DNA of 64,000 nt, taken from Variovorax sp. PAMC 28711 (lineage in GTDB: Bacteria; Pseudomonadota; Gammaproteobacteria; Burkholderiales; Burkholderiaceae_C). The notes beneath the pieces were generated by a model. The model worked only from the letters and a program-made list of their open reading frames with translations, made no database searches and was not told the DNA's origin. This document shows, piece by piece, positions 27,293-37,389 of the stretch. The position numbers and the translations under genes are program-made. The stretch spans positions 1 through 64,000 of the forward strand of contig NZ_CP014517.1 of assembly GCF_001577265.1 (NCBI RefSeq), written 5' to 3'. Numbering within the stretch: position 1 is the stretch's first letter; each line of letters starts with the position of its first letter.

Positions 27293-28656
27293 GCCTGTTC
27301 GCCAAGGGCAGCGAGCGCCGAATGATCGCCGGTCATGCCGGCACCGTCCTCGTCGGGCAACTGGCCGTCATGGCTTTCGGCGTGACCGACACCATCGTGG
27401 CGGGCCGCTACGACGAAGGCGCGCTGGCGGCGCTCTCGGTGGGTGCCGCCATCTTCATCAGCGTCTACGTGTCGCTCATGGGCGGCTTGCAGGCGCTGCT
27501 GCCGGTGTGGGCCGAGCTGCACGGCGCCGGTCGCGCGGACGAAGTCGGGCGATCGGTGCGGCAGTCGCTCTACCTCTGCGCGGTGGCCATGGTGCTGGGC
27601 ATGGCGGTGCTCCTCGCTCCGGGGCCGCTGCTGCGCTGGACCGCCGTGCCGCCCGCCATGCAGGCCGATGTGACGGCCTACCTCCGGATCCTGGCGTTCG
27701 CGCTGCCCCCGGCACTGCTCTTTCGCGTATTCAGCACGCTCAACCAGAGCCTCGGGCGGCCGCGCCTCGTCACCTGGTTGCAACTCGGCTCGCTGGCGAT
27801 CAAGGTGCCGCTTTCGATCTGGTTCACTTTCGGCGGCGCCGGCCTGCCTTCGATGGGACTCGTCGGCGTCGGCTGGGCAACGCTGGTCGTCAACTACGCC
27901 ATGCTCGCCGTCGCGCTCTGGCTGCTGCGCCATGCCGCTTGCTACCGCGCGTACCGTTTCTGGCAACGCATCGAGCCACCCGATTGGGCGCAGATCCGCC
28001 AGTTCGCGCGCCTCGGGTTGCCGGGCGGACTGGCGGTGCTGGTCGAAGTCACGTCGTTCACGCTGATGGCGCTCTTCATCGCACGGCTCGGCAACGCCGC
28101 GGCGGCCGCGCACCAGATCGCCTCGAACCTCACCGCCGTCGCGTACATGGCGCCGCTGTCGCTCGGGCTGGCGACCAGCGCGCGCGTGAGCTATTGGCTC
28201 GGGGCGGGCGACGCTGCCCGGGCCCGTCGCGCCGGCCTCACTGGACTCGGCATGACGGTGCTCTGCGCGCTCGGGGTGGCCGGCGCGATGGTGGCCTTGC
28301 GCTGGCCGCTGGCGTCCGTCTATTCCGAGAACCCGGCCGTGGTGCGCACGGCGGCCGTGCTGCTGCTCGCGACGGCGGCCTATCACCTGGCCGACGCGGT
28401 GCAGACGCTGTGCGTGTTCGTGTTGCGCTGCTACCGCGTGACGGTCGGCCCGCTCGTCATCTACTGCGCATTGCTGTGGGGACTCGGCCTCGGCGGCAGC
28501 TACCTGCTGGCGTACCGCGGGATCGGCCCCTTCCCCGCGATGCAGTCGCCCCTTGCCTTCTGGATCATGAGCGCCGGCGCGCTGTGGCTCACGGCGCTGC
28601 TGTTCATCGGGCTGCTGTGGCGCGCCATGCGCGCGCGCCCCTCAGGCCTTCGCTAG
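27289..28656 (+). CDS. MATE family efflux transporter
   Basis: 455-residue cation-coupled multidrug/toxin exporter with twelve predicted helices. It has the MATE hallmarks VMAFGVTDTIVAGRYDEGALAALSVG in the first repeat and AAAAHQIASNLTAVAYMAPLSLG in the second. The GTG at 27289 is chosen for its overlap with the preceding stop and for the family-like start SLFAKGSERRMIAGHAGTVLVGQ. Its 3' end overlaps the 3' end of the converging phoR by 15 bases. The substrate is unknown. Confidence 0.9.
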   Translation: MSLFAKGSERRMIAGHAGTVLVGQLAVMAFGVTDTIVAGRYDEGALAALSVGAAIFISVYVSLMGGLQALLPVWAELHGAGRADEVGRSVRQSLYLCAVAMVLGMAVLLAPGPLLRWTAVPPAMQADVTAYLRILAFALPPALLFRVFSTLNQSLGRPRLVTWLQLGSLAIKVPLSIWFTFGGAGLPSMGLVGVGWATLVVNYAMLAVALWLLRHAACYRAYRFWQRIEPPDWAQIRQFARLGLPGGLAVLVEVTSFTLMALFIARLGNAAAAAHQIASNLTAVAYMAPLSLGLATSARVSYWLGAGDAARARRAGLTGLGMTVLCALGVAGAMVALRWPLASVYSENPAVVRTAAVLLLATAAYHLADAVQTLCVFVLRCYRVTVGPLVIYCALLWGLGLGGSYLLAYRGIGPFPAMQSPLAFWIMSAGALWLTALLFIGLLWRAMRARPSGLR

Positions 28657-29979
28657 CAAGCGGGCTTCACGCACCCGGCTGGCCGGGAACACGAGCGCAA
28701 AGCGCGACCCCTGACCCACCGTGCTGTCGATGCGCAACTCGGCGCCGTGCCGTTGCGCGATGTGCTTGACGATGGCAAGGCCCAGCCCAGTCCCGCCGGT
28801 CTCGCGCGACCGGCTGCGGTCCACGCGGTAGAAGCGCTCCGTCAACCGCGGGATGTGCTCGGCCGCGATGCCGGGCCCGCTGTCGCGCACCGCGTACTCG
28901 CCCCGGCCATCCTGCAGCACACGCCAGGTCACGACCACCACGCCACCGCCCGGCGTGTAGCGCACCGCGTTGCTCAACAGATTCGACATCGCGCTTTGCA
29001 GCTCGACCGGCGCGCCGGAGAGTTCCGAATCCGCATCGACCGTGAAACTCAACCGATGGCCCAGCGGCGTGAGCCGGCTCGACAGCCCTTTGGCTTCGTC
29101 TTCGCAATGCGCCAGCAGCGCCCGCACCCGCGTCCATTGCGACGCCGTCGGCGCCGCACTGCCTTCCAGCCGCGACAGCGTCAGCAGGTCGTTGACCAGC
29201 GTCTCCATGCGGGTCGACTGCTGCGCCATCAACGCGAGGTAGCGCGCGCGCTCTTCGGCATCGAGCGGCAGCGTCTGCAACGTTTCGACGAAGCCGGCGA
29301 GCACCGTCAGCGGCGTGCGAATTTCGTGCGACACGTTGGCCACAAAATCGCGGCGCATGGCTTCTGCCTGCTCGAGCGACGTGATGTCGCGCGTCAGCAG
29401 CATGCGGCGGTTGCCCGCGTACGGATGCACCTGCACCGACAAGCGGGTGGGATGGTTGCGCCGCGGCATCCCCTGTGCCGGGGCGTCGATCAGCACGTCA
29501 CGACTGTAGTTCCACGAAGCGAGGTAAGTGATGAAAATCGGGTCGCGCACGAGGTTGGCCAGGTGCTGCAGGAGGTCGCGCTCGACATCGATGCCGAACT
29601 GCGCCGCAGCCGTCTGGTTGCACCACTCGATACGGCCCTGCGCGTCGAGCAACACCACGCCATTGGGGGACGCCTGGATCGCCGCGAGAAATTCCTGAAG
29701 GCGATCTTCGGCCTGTCGGGTCTGTTGTTCGCGGGTGCGCAGCAACTTGCGGATGCGTTCGGACAATTCGCCCCACACACCCGAACCCCGCGACGGCAGC
29801 GCCGCCGTGTCGTTGCGCAAGACATGCAGCAGGCGTTGCGCCCGCCAGGCGTCGAGCGCGAGCCAGGCCAGTGCACCCATCCATGCGCCCGGCCAGACGA
29901 GCTTGGGACCGAAAAGGCCCGCAGCGACGGCTGCGCAAGCGCAGGACGCTATCAAAAACGTAGCAATACGAAAGGGCAT
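28642..29979 (-). CDS. phoR: Phosphate regulon sensor kinase PhoR
   Basis: Inner-membrane histidine kinase that phosphorylates PhoB when phosphate is low. The 445-residue protein has one or two N-terminal membrane segments (residues about 4-48), a PAS domain (about 95-200), the H box FVANVSHEIRTPL with phospho-acceptor His218, the N box LSNAVRYTPGG and the G boxes DSGPGIAAEHI and GGTGLGLAIVKHI. It is the last gene of pstSCAB-phoUBR, 17 bases after phoB. Confidence 0.95.
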   Translation of the reverse strand: MPFRIATFLIASCACAAVAAGLFGPKLVWPGAWMGALAWLALDAWRAQRLLHVLRNDTAALPSRGSGVWGELSERIRKLLRTREQQTRQAEDRLQEFLAAIQASPNGVVLLDAQGRIEWCNQTAAAQFGIDVERDLLQHLANLVRDPIFITYLASWNYSRDVLIDAPAQGMPRRNHPTRLSVQVHPYAGNRRMLLTRDITSLEQAEAMRRDFVANVSHEIRTPLTVLAGFVETLQTLPLDAEERARYLALMAQQSTRMETLVNDLLTLSRLEGSAAPTASQWTRVRALLAHCEDEAKGLSSRLTPLGHRLSFTVDADSELSGAPVELQSAMSNLLSNAVRYTPGGGVVVVTWRVLQDGRGEYAVRDSGPGIAAEHIPRLTERFYRVDRSRSRETGGTGLGLAIVKHIAQRHGAELRIDSTVGQGSRFALVFPASRVREARLLAKA

Positions 29980-29996
29980 CCGCCTTTATGACACAT

Positions 29997-30689
29997 TCAT
30001 ACCGTGGCTTGCGCGGTCAGCCGGTAGCCGGCTCCACGAACCGTTTCGACCATCGGCGCTGCGCCGCCGAGCGATTCGCGCAGGCGCTTCACATGCACGT
30101 CGACCGTGCGCTCCTCGATGTACACGTGGTCGCCCCACACCTTGTCGAGCAGTTGCGAGCGGCTGTGCACGCGCTCGGCGTTTTGCATCAGGTAGCCGAG
30201 CAACTTGAATTCCGTCGGGCCGACCTTGAGCGGATTGCCTTGCCAGGTCACGCGGTGCGTCGCGGTGTCGAGCACCAGTTCGCCGATTTCGAGCCGCTCG
30301 TCCGGGGCCTCGGGGGCGCGGCGGCGCAACACGGCACGGATGCGCGCCAGCATCTCCTGCGTGGAGAACGGCTTGGTGATGTAGTCGTCGGCACCGGCAT
30401 CGAGCCCCGCCACCTTGTCGGGCTCGTCGCCGCGCGCCGTGAGCATGAGGATCGGGATCGCCTTGGTGCGCGGATCCTTGCGCCACTGGCGCGCCAGTTG
30501 CAGCCCGCTCTGGCCCGGCAGCATCCAGTCGAGCAGGATCAGGTCGGGCAGCAGCGTGTCGATCTCGCGCTGTGCCGATGCACCGTCTTCCGACCAGATC
30601 GGGTCGAACCCGTTGTGACGCAGGTTGACCGCGATCAGCTCGGCGATCGAGGATTCGTCTTCGACGATGAGTACGCGCGGTTTCTTCAT
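29997..30689 (-). CDS. phoB: Phosphate regulon response regulator PhoB
   Basis: OmpR-type transcription factor that binds Pho boxes. The 230-residue protein has the receiver acidic pair (Glu10, Asp11), phospho-acceptor Asp54 in LILLDWMLPG and Lys in the KPFSTQEML loop. The winged helix contains EFKLLGYLMQNAERVHSRSQLLDKVWGD and RTVDVHVKRLRESLG. It sits between phoU and phoR. Its predicted targets in this window are the three Pho-box arrays at about 35295, 39605 and 40943. Confidence 0.97.
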   Translation of the reverse strand: MKKPRVLIVEDESSIAELIAVNLRHNGFDPIWSEDGASAQREIDTLLPDLILLDWMLPGQSGLQLARQWRKDPRTKAIPILMLTARGDEPDKVAGLDAGADDYITKPFSTQEMLARIRAVLRRRAPEAPDERLEIGELVLDTATHRVTWQGNPLKVGPTEFKLLGYLMQNAERVHSRSQLLDKVWGDHVYIEERTVDVHVKRLRESLGGAAPMVETVRGAGYRLTAQATV

Positions 30690-30697
30690 TCGCTCGG

Positions 30698-31399
30698 TTA
30701 TTGCAGTGCCGACTCGATTTCTTCCATCGAAGTGTGCCGCACATCGGCGCCCTTGACGATGTAGATGATGAACTCGGCGATGTTCTTGGCGTGGTCGCCG
30801 ATACGCTCGATGGCCTTGGCCAGAAAGAGCAGGTCGAGGCTGGCGGAAATCGTGCGGGGGTCTTCCATCATGTAGGTGACCAGCTTGCGCACGAAGCCGT
30901 CAAACTCCTTGTCGATGAGGTCGTCTTCCTTCAGGATCGACAGCGCCGCGGCGGTGTCCAGCCGTGCGAAGGCGTCGAGCGCCTTGCGCAGCAGGCCCGA
31001 CGCCAGGTCGGCGGCCACGCGGATTTCGGTCGACGGCAGCGTGCGCGACGAACCGCTCTCGATGATCGACTTGACCATGCGCGCGATCTTGTTGGCCTCG
31101 TCGCCCACGCGCTCCAGGTTGGCCGTCGTCTTGCTGATCGCGATGAGCAGGCGCAGATCGCGTGCGGTCGGCTGGCGGCGCGCGATGATCGACGACAACT
31201 CGCGGTCGATCTCGATCTCCATCGCGTTGACGTGATTTTCGGCCTCCATCACGCGCTCGGCGGCTTCCACGTCGAACTGGGCCAGCGCGTAGACCGCCTG
31301 GTGGATCTGCGCCTCGACCATGCCGCCGAGTTCCATCACGCGCGACGAGACGCCGTTGAGTTCGCTGTCGAACTGGCTGGACAAATGTTTTTCGGTCAT
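30698..31399 (-). CDS. phoU: Phosphate signalling protein PhoU
   Basis: Cytoplasmic six-helix protein linking the Pst transporter to PhoR and repressing the regulon when phosphate is plentiful. The 233-residue protein has the two PhoU repeats with their metal-binding motifs [16 protein letters not shown] and [11 protein letters not shown] in the first, and [11 protein letters not shown] and [17 protein letters not shown] in the second. Length and repeat order are normal. It lies between pstB and phoB. Confidence 0.97.
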   Translation of the reverse strand: MTEKHLSSQFDSELNGVSSRVMELGGMVEAQIHQAVYALAQFDVEAAERVMEAENHVNAMEIEIDRELSSIIARRQPTARDLRLLIAISKTTANLERVGDEANKIARMVKSIIESGSSRTLPSTEIRVAADLASGLLRKALDAFARLDTAAALSILKEDDLIDKEFDGFVRKLVTYMMEDPRTISASLDLLFLAKAIERIGDHAKNIAEFIIYIVKGADVRHTSMEEIESALQ

Positions 31400-31415
31400 C
31401 TTGTTGTCTCCACGT

Positions 31416-32196
31416 TCAGCCGAAACGGCCGGTGATGTAGTCCTCGGTCTCTTTGCGCTGCGGCTTGAAGAACATCTGTTCCGTCGAACCGAATTCGATC
31501 AGGTCGCCCAGGTACATGTAAGCGGTGTAGTCGCTGCAGCGCGCGCGCGTGCTGCATGTTGTGCGTCACGATGACCACGGTGTATTCGCTCTTGAGTTCG
31601 GCGATGAGCTCTTCGATCTTCGCGGTCGAGATCGGGTCGAGCGCCGAGCACGGCTCGTCGAGCAGCAGGATTTCAGGCTTGATCGCGATGCCGCGTGCAA
31701 TGCACAGGCGCTGCTGCTGGCCGCCGGAAAGGCCGGAGCCGCTCTGCTGCAACTTGTCGCGCACTTCGGTCCAGAGCGCCGCCTTCTTGAGCGCCCACTC
31801 GACACGGTCGTCCATGTCGCTGGCGCTCAGGCTTTCGAACAGCTTCACGCCGAACGCCACGTTGTCGTAGATCGACATCGGGAACGGCGTCGGCTTCTGG
31901 AACACCATGCCGACCTTCGCGCGGATCAGCGCCACGTCCTGCTTGCTGGTGAGCAGGTTCTCGCCGTCGACGTCAATCACGCCTTCGGCGCGCTGCTCCG
32001 GGTAGAGCTCGAACATGCGGTTGAAGGTGCGCAGCAAGGTCGACTTGCCGCAGCCCGACGGGCCGATGAAAGCGGTGACCTTGTTCTCGGGAATCTCGAG
32101 GTTGATGCCCTTCAGGGCGTGGAACTTGCCGTAGTAGAAGTTCAGATCCTTGACCGAGATCTTCGAGCGGGCGGGTTGTGCGAGGACAGCAGACAT
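31416..32196 (-). CDS. pstB: Phosphate ABC transporter ATP-binding protein PstB, frameshifted near the C-terminus
   Basis: ATPase of the high-affinity phosphate importer. From the ATG at 32196, Walker A (GPSGCGKST), the [18 protein letters not shown] segment, signature [12 protein letters not shown] and Walker [13 protein letters not shown] are intact. Frame is lost in an alternating GC run at 31539-31549, just after IVTHNMQ. The next frame gives the normal PstB ending [17 protein letters not shown]... [11 protein letters not shown] with stop at 31416. The span is one base over a multiple of three, so one inserted base explains it. Being inside the pst-pho operon, a sequencing error is likely; corrected length is about 259 residues. 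Confidence 0.92.
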
Positions 32197-32204
32197 GTTG
32201 ACTT

Positions 32205-33089
32205 TCAGAGCTTGTTGCGAGTCAATACCCGCGCGAGGATGTTGAGGCCCAGCACCGCAACGGTGATGAGGAACACGCCGGCCCAGGCCAGCTGTTGCCA
32301 GTTCTCGTAAGGGCTCATGGCGAACTTGAAGATGGTCACCGGCAGGCTGGCCATCGGTTGCGACATGTCGGCCGTCCAGAACTGGTTGTTGAGTGCGGTG
32401 AAGAGCAGCGGTGCGGTTTCGCCGGCGATGCGCGCGACGGCCAGCAGCACGCCCGTGACCACACCGGCGCGGGCCGCCACCATCGTCACGCTCATGATGA
32501 CTTTCCACTTCGGCGTGCCGAGCGCATAGGCCGCCTCGCGCAGGCCGGGCGGCACCAGCTGCAGCATGTTCTCGGTGGTGCGGATCACCACCGGAATCAC
32601 GATCAGCGCCAATGCGATCGCACCCGCCAGCCCCGAGAAGCTCTTGAAGTACGCGACCACCACGGCATAGACGAACAGGCCGATCACGATGGACGGCGCG
32701 GACAACAGGATGTCGTTGACGAAGCGCGTCACGCTCGAGAGCATGCCCTTGGGGTTGTACTCGGCCAGGTAGATGCCGGCCATGATGCCGATCGGCGTGC
32801 CGACGAAGGCCGCCATGCCGACCATCATGAGCGAACCGAAAATCGCGTTGGCGATGCCGCCCGCCTCGTTCGGCGGCGGCGTCATTTCGGTGAAGGTGGC
32901 GATCGCCAGCCCGCCGATGCCCTGGCGCAGCGTTTCCCACAAAATCCACACCAGCCAGAACACACCGAACGCCATCGCGGCGAGCGACAGCGCCAGGGCC
33001 AGCTGGTTGATGCGCTTGCGCGTCGCGAAACGCGCCGCACGCGTTTCGTTGAGCGTTTGGACCGCGAGCAATTTTTCAGCGGTGGTCAC
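32205..33089 (-). CDS. pstA: Phosphate ABC transporter permease PstA
   Basis: Inner-membrane subunit of the phosphate importer, 294 residues, with six predicted helices. The permease loop is [27 protein letters not shown], and [15 protein letters not shown] is typical of PstA. The start is GTG at 33089, overlapping the pstC stop (GTGA). Confidence 0.96.
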   Translation of the reverse strand: MTTAEKLLAVQTLNETRAARFATRKRINQLALALSLAAMAFGVFWLVWILWETLRQGIGGLAIATFTEMTPPPNEAGGIANAIFGSLMMVGMAAFVGTPIGIMAGIYLAEYNPKGMLSSVTRFVNDILLSAPSIVIGLFVYAVVVAYFKSFSGLAGAIALALIVIPVVIRTTENMLQLVPPGLREAAYALGTPKWKVIMSVTMVAARAGVVTGVLLAVARIAGETAPLLFTALNNQFWTADMSQPMASLPVTIFKFAMSPYENWQQLAWAGVFLITVAVLGLNILARVLTRNKL

Positions 33090-34165
33090 GAGGCTTTCCC
33101 TTCGCTTTTCTTCATCTGTGCGAGCAGCATCTTGGAGAGCGTGAGCACGACGAAAGTGATGAAGAACAGCACGAGGCCCAGATACATCAGCGCGGCCTGG
33201 TGCAGGCCGGCGCCGGCTTCGGCGAATTCGTTGGCGAGCACCGAGGTGATGCTGCTCGCGGCTTCGAACACCGACAGCGAGTTGAGCTGGTTGGCATTGC
33301 CGATCACGAACGTGACCGCCATCGTTTCGCCAAGCGCACGACCCAGGCCGAGCATGATCCCGCCCACGACGCCGGCCTTGGTGTACGGCAGCACCACCTT
33401 GGAAACGACTTCCCAGGTGGTCGAACCGAGACCGTAGGCCGATTCCTTGAGCAACGCGGGCGTCACTTCGAACACGTCGCGCATCACCGAGGCGATGAAC
33501 GGAATGATCATGATCGCCAGGATGATGCCGGCGGACAGGATGCCGATACCGACGGGCGGCCCGGACACCAGCGCGCCGAGGTACGGCACGCCTTCAAAGA
33601 GCTTCTGCAGCGGCTGCTGCACGTAAGTGCTCAGGATCGGGCCGAACACCAGCAAGCCCCACATGCCATAGACGATCGACGGCACGGCCGCGAGCAGCTC
33701 GATCGCGGTGCCGAGCGGGCGCTTGAGCCACGACGGCGAGAGTTCGGTCAGGAACAGCGCGATGCCGAAGCTCACCGGCACGGCGATGACCAGTGCGATG
33801 AACGAGGTCGCCAGCGTGCCGTAGATCATCACGAGGCCGCCGTACTCCTCCTTCACCGGGTCCCAAGTCGTGCTGGTCAGGAAACCGAGGCCGTACTTGG
33901 AGATGGCGGGCCAGGCGCCGACGAAGAGCGACAGCAGGATGCCGAACAGCAGCAGCATCGTGAGGAGCGCGGCGCCCATCGCGGCCATGCCGAACAACCT
34001 GTCGGTGAGCGCACCGGTGCGCGGTCGTTTGGCCGGCGTCGGGCTGGAAGGCGTGGCACGCCCGGCCGCGAGGTCGAGCGTGGTGGCGTTGGCGGGAAAT
34101 GTGGATGACAAGGGTCGCTCCGAAGGTGACGAAGGCGGCGCGGCATCGAACGGGGAAGAACTCAT
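33086..34165 (-). CDS. pstC: Phosphate ABC transporter permease PstC
   Basis: Second membrane subunit of the importer, 359 residues. A Pro/Ser/Ala-rich cytoplasmic N-terminus of about 50 residues precedes the first helix ([26 protein letters not shown]). PstC segments include [27 protein letters not shown], the loop [27 protein letters not shown] and [16 protein letters not shown]. It follows pstS after 18 bases. Confidence 0.96.
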   Translation of the reverse strand: MSSSPFDAAPPSSPSERPLSSTFPANATTLDLAAGRATPSSPTPAKRPRTGALTDRLFGMAAMGAALLTMLLLFGILLSLFVGAWPAISKYGLGFLTSTTWDPVKEEYGGLVMIYGTLATSFIALVIAVPVSFGIALFLTELSPSWLKRPLGTAIELLAAVPSIVYGMWGLLVFGPILSTYVQQPLQKLFEGVPYLGALVSGPPVGIGILSAGIILAIMIIPFIASVMRDVFEVTPALLKESAYGLGSTTWEVVSKVVLPYTKAGVVGGIMLGLGRALGETMAVTFVIGNANQLNSLSVFEAASSITSVLANEFAEAGAGLHQAALMYLGLVLFFITFVVLTLSKMLLAQMKKSEGKAS

Positions 34166-34183
34166 GTGCGCGCCGGACCCGAT

Positions 34184-35230
34184 TTACTTGGCAGCCGCAG
34201 GTGCGACGGTCTTGCCCGAGGTGTCTTTGATGTCGCCCCATGCCTTGGCGATGGCCGTCTTCACGGTGTCGGGCATCGGCACGTAGTCGAGGTCGTCGGC
34301 CGTCTTGTCGCCGCTCTTGTAGGCCCAGTCGAAGAACTTCAGCACGCTGGTCGCGTTCGCGGGCTTGTCCTGCACCTTGTGCATCAGGATGAAGGTCGCA
34401 CCGGTGATCGGCCAAGCGTCCTTGCCGGCCTGGTTGGTCAGCACCTGGTAGAAGCTCTTGTTCCAGTCGGCATTGGCTGCGGCAGCCTTGAACGCGTTGT
34501 CGTCGGGCGACACGATGGTGCCGGCCGCGTTTTGCATCTGCGCGTAGGTCATCTTGTTCTGCTTGACGTAGGCGTATTCGACGTAGCCGATCGAGTTCGG
34601 CAGTTGCTTCACGAAAGCGGCGACGCCTTCGTTGCCCTTACCGCCGGTGCCCACCGGCCAATTGACGGCCGTGCCTTCACCGACCTTCGACTTCCACTCG
34701 GCGTTGACCTTCGAGAGGTAGTTCGTGAACAGGAAGCTGGTGCCGGAACCGTCGGCGCGGCGCACCGGTGCGATGGTGGCGTCCGGCAATGCGAGGGAAC
34801 CGTTCAGCGCCTTGATGGCCGGATCGTTCCACTTGGTGATCTTGCCCAGGTAGATGTCGCCGAGCACCGGGCCGCTGAGCTTCAGGTCGCCCGGCTTGAT
34901 GCCAACGATGTTGACCACGGGAATCACGCCACCGATCACGGTGGGGAACTGCATCAGGCCCTTGGCCGCGAGTTCTTCGTCTTTCAGCGGGGCGTCCGAC
35001 GCGCCGAAGTCGACCGTCTTGGCTTCGATCTGCTTCAGGCCGGCGCCCGAACCGACCGACTGGTAGTTCACCTGGGTGCCGGTGGCCTTGTTGAAATCGC
35101 CGGCCCACTTGGCGTACAGCGGTGCAGGAAAGCTGGCGCCGGCGCCGGTCACGTTCTGGGCAAATGCAAAGGTCGGGACGAATGCGGCGGCGACGAGGCC
35201 GGCGGCTGCAAATTTGAATGTCGTTTTCAT
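34184..35230 (-). CDS. pstS: Phosphate ABC transporter substrate-binding protein PstS
   Basis: Periplasmic phosphate-binding protein, 348 residues. A Sec signal peptide ([24 protein letters not shown]) is cleaved after AFA. Phosphate-binding segments are [45 protein letters not shown] and [16 protein letters not shown]. It is the first gene of the leftward pst-pho operon. A four-repeat Pho box and -10 element lie 50-100 bases upstream. Confidence 0.97.
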   Translation of the reverse strand: MKTTFKFAAAGLVAAAFVPTFAFAQNVTGAGASFPAPLYAKWAGDFNKATGTQVNYQSVGSGAGLKQIEAKTVDFGASDAPLKDEELAAKGLMQFPTVIGGVIPVVNIVGIKPGDLKLSGPVLGDIYLGKITKWNDPAIKALNGSLALPDATIAPVRRADGSGTSFLFTNYLSKVNAEWKSKVGEGTAVNWPVGTGGKGNEGVAAFVKQLPNSIGYVEYAYVKQNKMTYAQMQNAAGTIVSPDDNAFKAAAANADWNKSFYQVLTNQAGKDAWPITGATFILMHKVQDKPANATSVLKFFDWAYKSGDKTADDLDYVPMPDTVKTAIAKAWGDIKDTSGKTVAPAAAK

Positions 35231-35278
35231 AAGGCTTCCTTTTGAAGTTCAGCAACAACCCGTTTCGGGCTTGCGGCG

Positions 35279-35333
35279 ACTCTAAAAACCCTGTGTGACA
35301 GTGCCGTGACAACCGGGTGACGTCACGGTGACG
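35279..35333 (-). promoter_or_regulatory. Double Pho box and -10 element of the pstS promoter
   Basis: Four GTGAC motifs (as read on the plus strand) start at 35295, 35306, 35317 and 35328, exactly 11 bases apart; on the coding strand they read TGTCAC or GTCAC. This is the direct-repeat array of a tandem PhoB site. Ten bases after the last repeat comes TAGAGT (35279-35284) as the -10 box, the spacing typical of PhoB-activated promoters, which lack a -35. The array also lies 30-65 bases upstream of ppx on the other strand. Confidence 0.85.
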
Positions 35334-35361
35334 TCATGCGGCGCGCTTACCATCGAGCCAC

Positions 35362-36891
35362 ATGCAAAACGGAACCCGCCTCGCCGCTCTCGATCTCGGC
35401 TCCAACAGCTTCCGCCTCGAAATCGGGCAGCTGGACCACGGACAGATCCACCGAACCGAATACCTCAAGGAGACCGTGCGCCAGGGCAACGGCCTCGACA
35501 GCCAGCGCAACCTCACGCCCGAGGCCATGCAGCGCGGCTGGGACGCCCTCGCCCGCTTCGGCGAGCGGCTGGCCGGCTTCAAGCGATCGCAGGTGCGCGC
35601 CGTCGCCACGCAAACGCTGCGCGAAGCCCGTAACCGCGACGAATTCCTGTTGCGCGCCCGCACCATCCTCGGCTTCGGCATCGACGTGATTCCGGGGCGC
35701 GAGGAAGCCCGCCTCATCTACCAGGGCGTCGCACACATGCTGCCGCAGACCGATGCTTCCGACCGCGAACGCCGCCTGGTGATCGACGTCGGCGGCCGGT
35801 CGACCGAAATGATCCTCGGCCGCGCGCTCGAAGCGCAGGTGATGGAGTCGTACCGGGTCGGCAGCGTGGCGTGGTCGATGAAGCATTTTCCCGACGGCGC
35901 GTTCACCATTGAGGCGTTCCGCACCGCGGAGATCGCCGCCAAGGCCGTGCTGGACGACGCGCTCGCCAGCTACACGCGCGACATGTGGGACGTCGCATAC
36001 GGCGCCTCCGGCACCATCGGCGCGGTCGGCGACGTGCTGGCGGCGTCCGGCGCGACGCCGGGTCTCGTCACACGCAAGGGCCTCGACTGGTTGCTCGAGC
36101 GCCTGCTCAAGGCCGGGAGCGCCGACAAGCTGCGCATCGAAGGCATGCGCGACGACCGCAAGGCGGTGATTGGCGGCGGCGTCAGCGTGCTACGGGCGGT
36201 GTTCGACCTGCTCGGCATCGACGAAATGCGCGTCGCCCAGGGGGCGCTGCGCCATGGCGTTCTCTACGAGTTGCTGGAACGAGACGAAGGCGTGGCCGAT
36301 CTGCGCACCGCCACGGTCGCGCGCCTCGCGAGCCGCTTCGCGGTGGACGGCGCGCAGGCCCGTCGGGTCGGCGAAACGGCGGCGGCGCTGTTCGTGCAGC
36401 TCGACCCGGCCGCCCGCTCGGCCAACCCGGTGGGCAGCACCACCAGCCGCGCCGGCCGCGCGCTGCGCAAGCTCGGGTGGGCCGCGCAGTTGCACGAACT
36501 CGGCACGCAGGTGTCGCACAGCGACTATCACAAGCATGGCGCCTACATCCTCGACCACTGCGATGCACCGGGCTTCGCCATCAACGAAATGCATGCGCTC
36601 AGCCTGCTGGTGCTCGGCCAGCGCGGCAAACTGCGCAAGCTCGAGAACGCACTCGACGACGAGACCTTCGTGATGCAGCTGCTGTCGCTGCGGCTCGCGG
36701 TGATCCTCTGCCATGCGCGACGCGATCCGCAGCCCGGCGCGCTGGGTCTGGTGGCCGCCGGCCCCCGCGCTTTCGACGTGGCCTGCCAGGAGGGGTGGTC
36801 CGACGCCTATCCGCAGTCGGCGCACCTGCTGCGCGAAGAGGTGCTGGCGTGGCAAAAGACCGGCTGCCGGGTCAGCCTGACCGGCTGCTGA
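35362..36891 (+). CDS. ppx: Exopolyphosphatase / Ppx-GppA family phosphatase
   Basis: Removes terminal phosphate from polyphosphate (and in related proteins pppGpp). The 509-residue protein begins with the ASKHA-fold phosphate-1 motif ALDLGSNSFRLEI. The phosphate-2 motif is VIDVGGRSTEMILG, GASGTIGAVGDVL follows, and the C-terminal HD-like domain has HELGTQVSHSDYHKHGAYIL. It diverges from pstS; the shared intergenic region holds the Pho-box array, so PhoB may influence it too. It converges with the SixA-like gene four bases beyond its stop. Confidence 0.94.
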   Translation: MQNGTRLAALDLGSNSFRLEIGQLDHGQIHRTEYLKETVRQGNGLDSQRNLTPEAMQRGWDALARFGERLAGFKRSQVRAVATQTLREARNRDEFLLRARTILGFGIDVIPGREEARLIYQGVAHMLPQTDASDRERRLVIDVGGRSTEMILGRALEAQVMESYRVGSVAWSMKHFPDGAFTIEAFRTAEIAAKAVLDDALASYTRDMWDVAYGASGTIGAVGDVLAASGATPGLVTRKGLDWLLERLLKAGSADKLRIEGMRDDRKAVIGGGVSVLRAVFDLLGIDEMRVAQGALRHGVLYELLERDEGVADLRTATVARLASRFAVDGAQARRVGETAAALFVQLDPAARSANPVGSTTSRAGRALRKLGWAAQLHELGTQVSHSDYHKHGAYILDHCDAPGFAINEMHALSLLVLGQRGKLRKLENALDDETFVMQLLSLRLAVILCHARRDPQPGALGLVAAGPRAFDVACQEGWSDAYPQSAHLLREEVLAWQKTGCRVSLTGC

Positions 36892-36895
36892 GACG

Positions 36896-37356
36896 CTAGA
36901 GGAATTCCGGCGACTGCACCGTCACCACGACGGTCTGCACGTCGCCGTCCCGCTCGCGCGTGCGAATCCACCACACCGCGCCTTGCGCACCGGGCAGCTG
37001 TCCTGCTGCAAGCCGAGCAACCGCGCGATCGCCTGGCCCAGCGAAGGCTGGTGGCCCACCATCAACACCACCGACTTGCCGTTGGGCCAGGCCGCCGCTT
37101 CGAGCAGGATGTCGGCCGTCGTGTCCGGTGCCAGTTCTTCGCGCAGCTTGTATTTGCGGCCCAGCGCCAGCACGGTTTGCTCGCAGCGCCGCGCCGGGCT
37201 GCTGACGATGCGCGTGCCTTCTGGCAGCTGGCGGTCGAGCCAGCCGGCCATGCGCTTGGCCTGCTTTTCGCCGCGCGAGGTGAGCGAACGGGCAAGGTCG
37301 TCGCAGCCGTCGGTCCAGTCATCGGCTTCGGCGTGGCGCCAAAAAATCAGGTCCAT
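36896..37356 (-). CDS. SixA-like histidine phosphatase, frameshifted
   Basis: Small histidine-phosphatase-superfamily protein (about 153 residues). The catalytic RHAE is in DLIFWRHAEADD near residue 8, SSPARRCEQTV carries the Arg, and the second His is in VLMVGHQPSLGQ. Frame breaks near 37003-37013. Restoring one base gives LQAGQLPGAQGAVWWIRTR and the stop at 36896. SixA proteins dephosphorylate His on phosphotransfer proteins. It starts 33 bases after ppk on the same strand and is probably cotranscribed with it. SixA-ppk linkage is common in betaproteobacteria, but the functional reason is unclear. Confidence 0.82.
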
Positions 37357-37389
37357 GGTCACTCTCGATATCGATTCGGGTCGGTGGGA

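Noticed and set aside
35319..35336. CRE-like TGACGTCA palindromes upstream of pstS
   Set aside because: They arise from the overlapping GTGAC direct repeats of the Pho array; the 11-base periodicity explains them better than a palindrome-binding factor.
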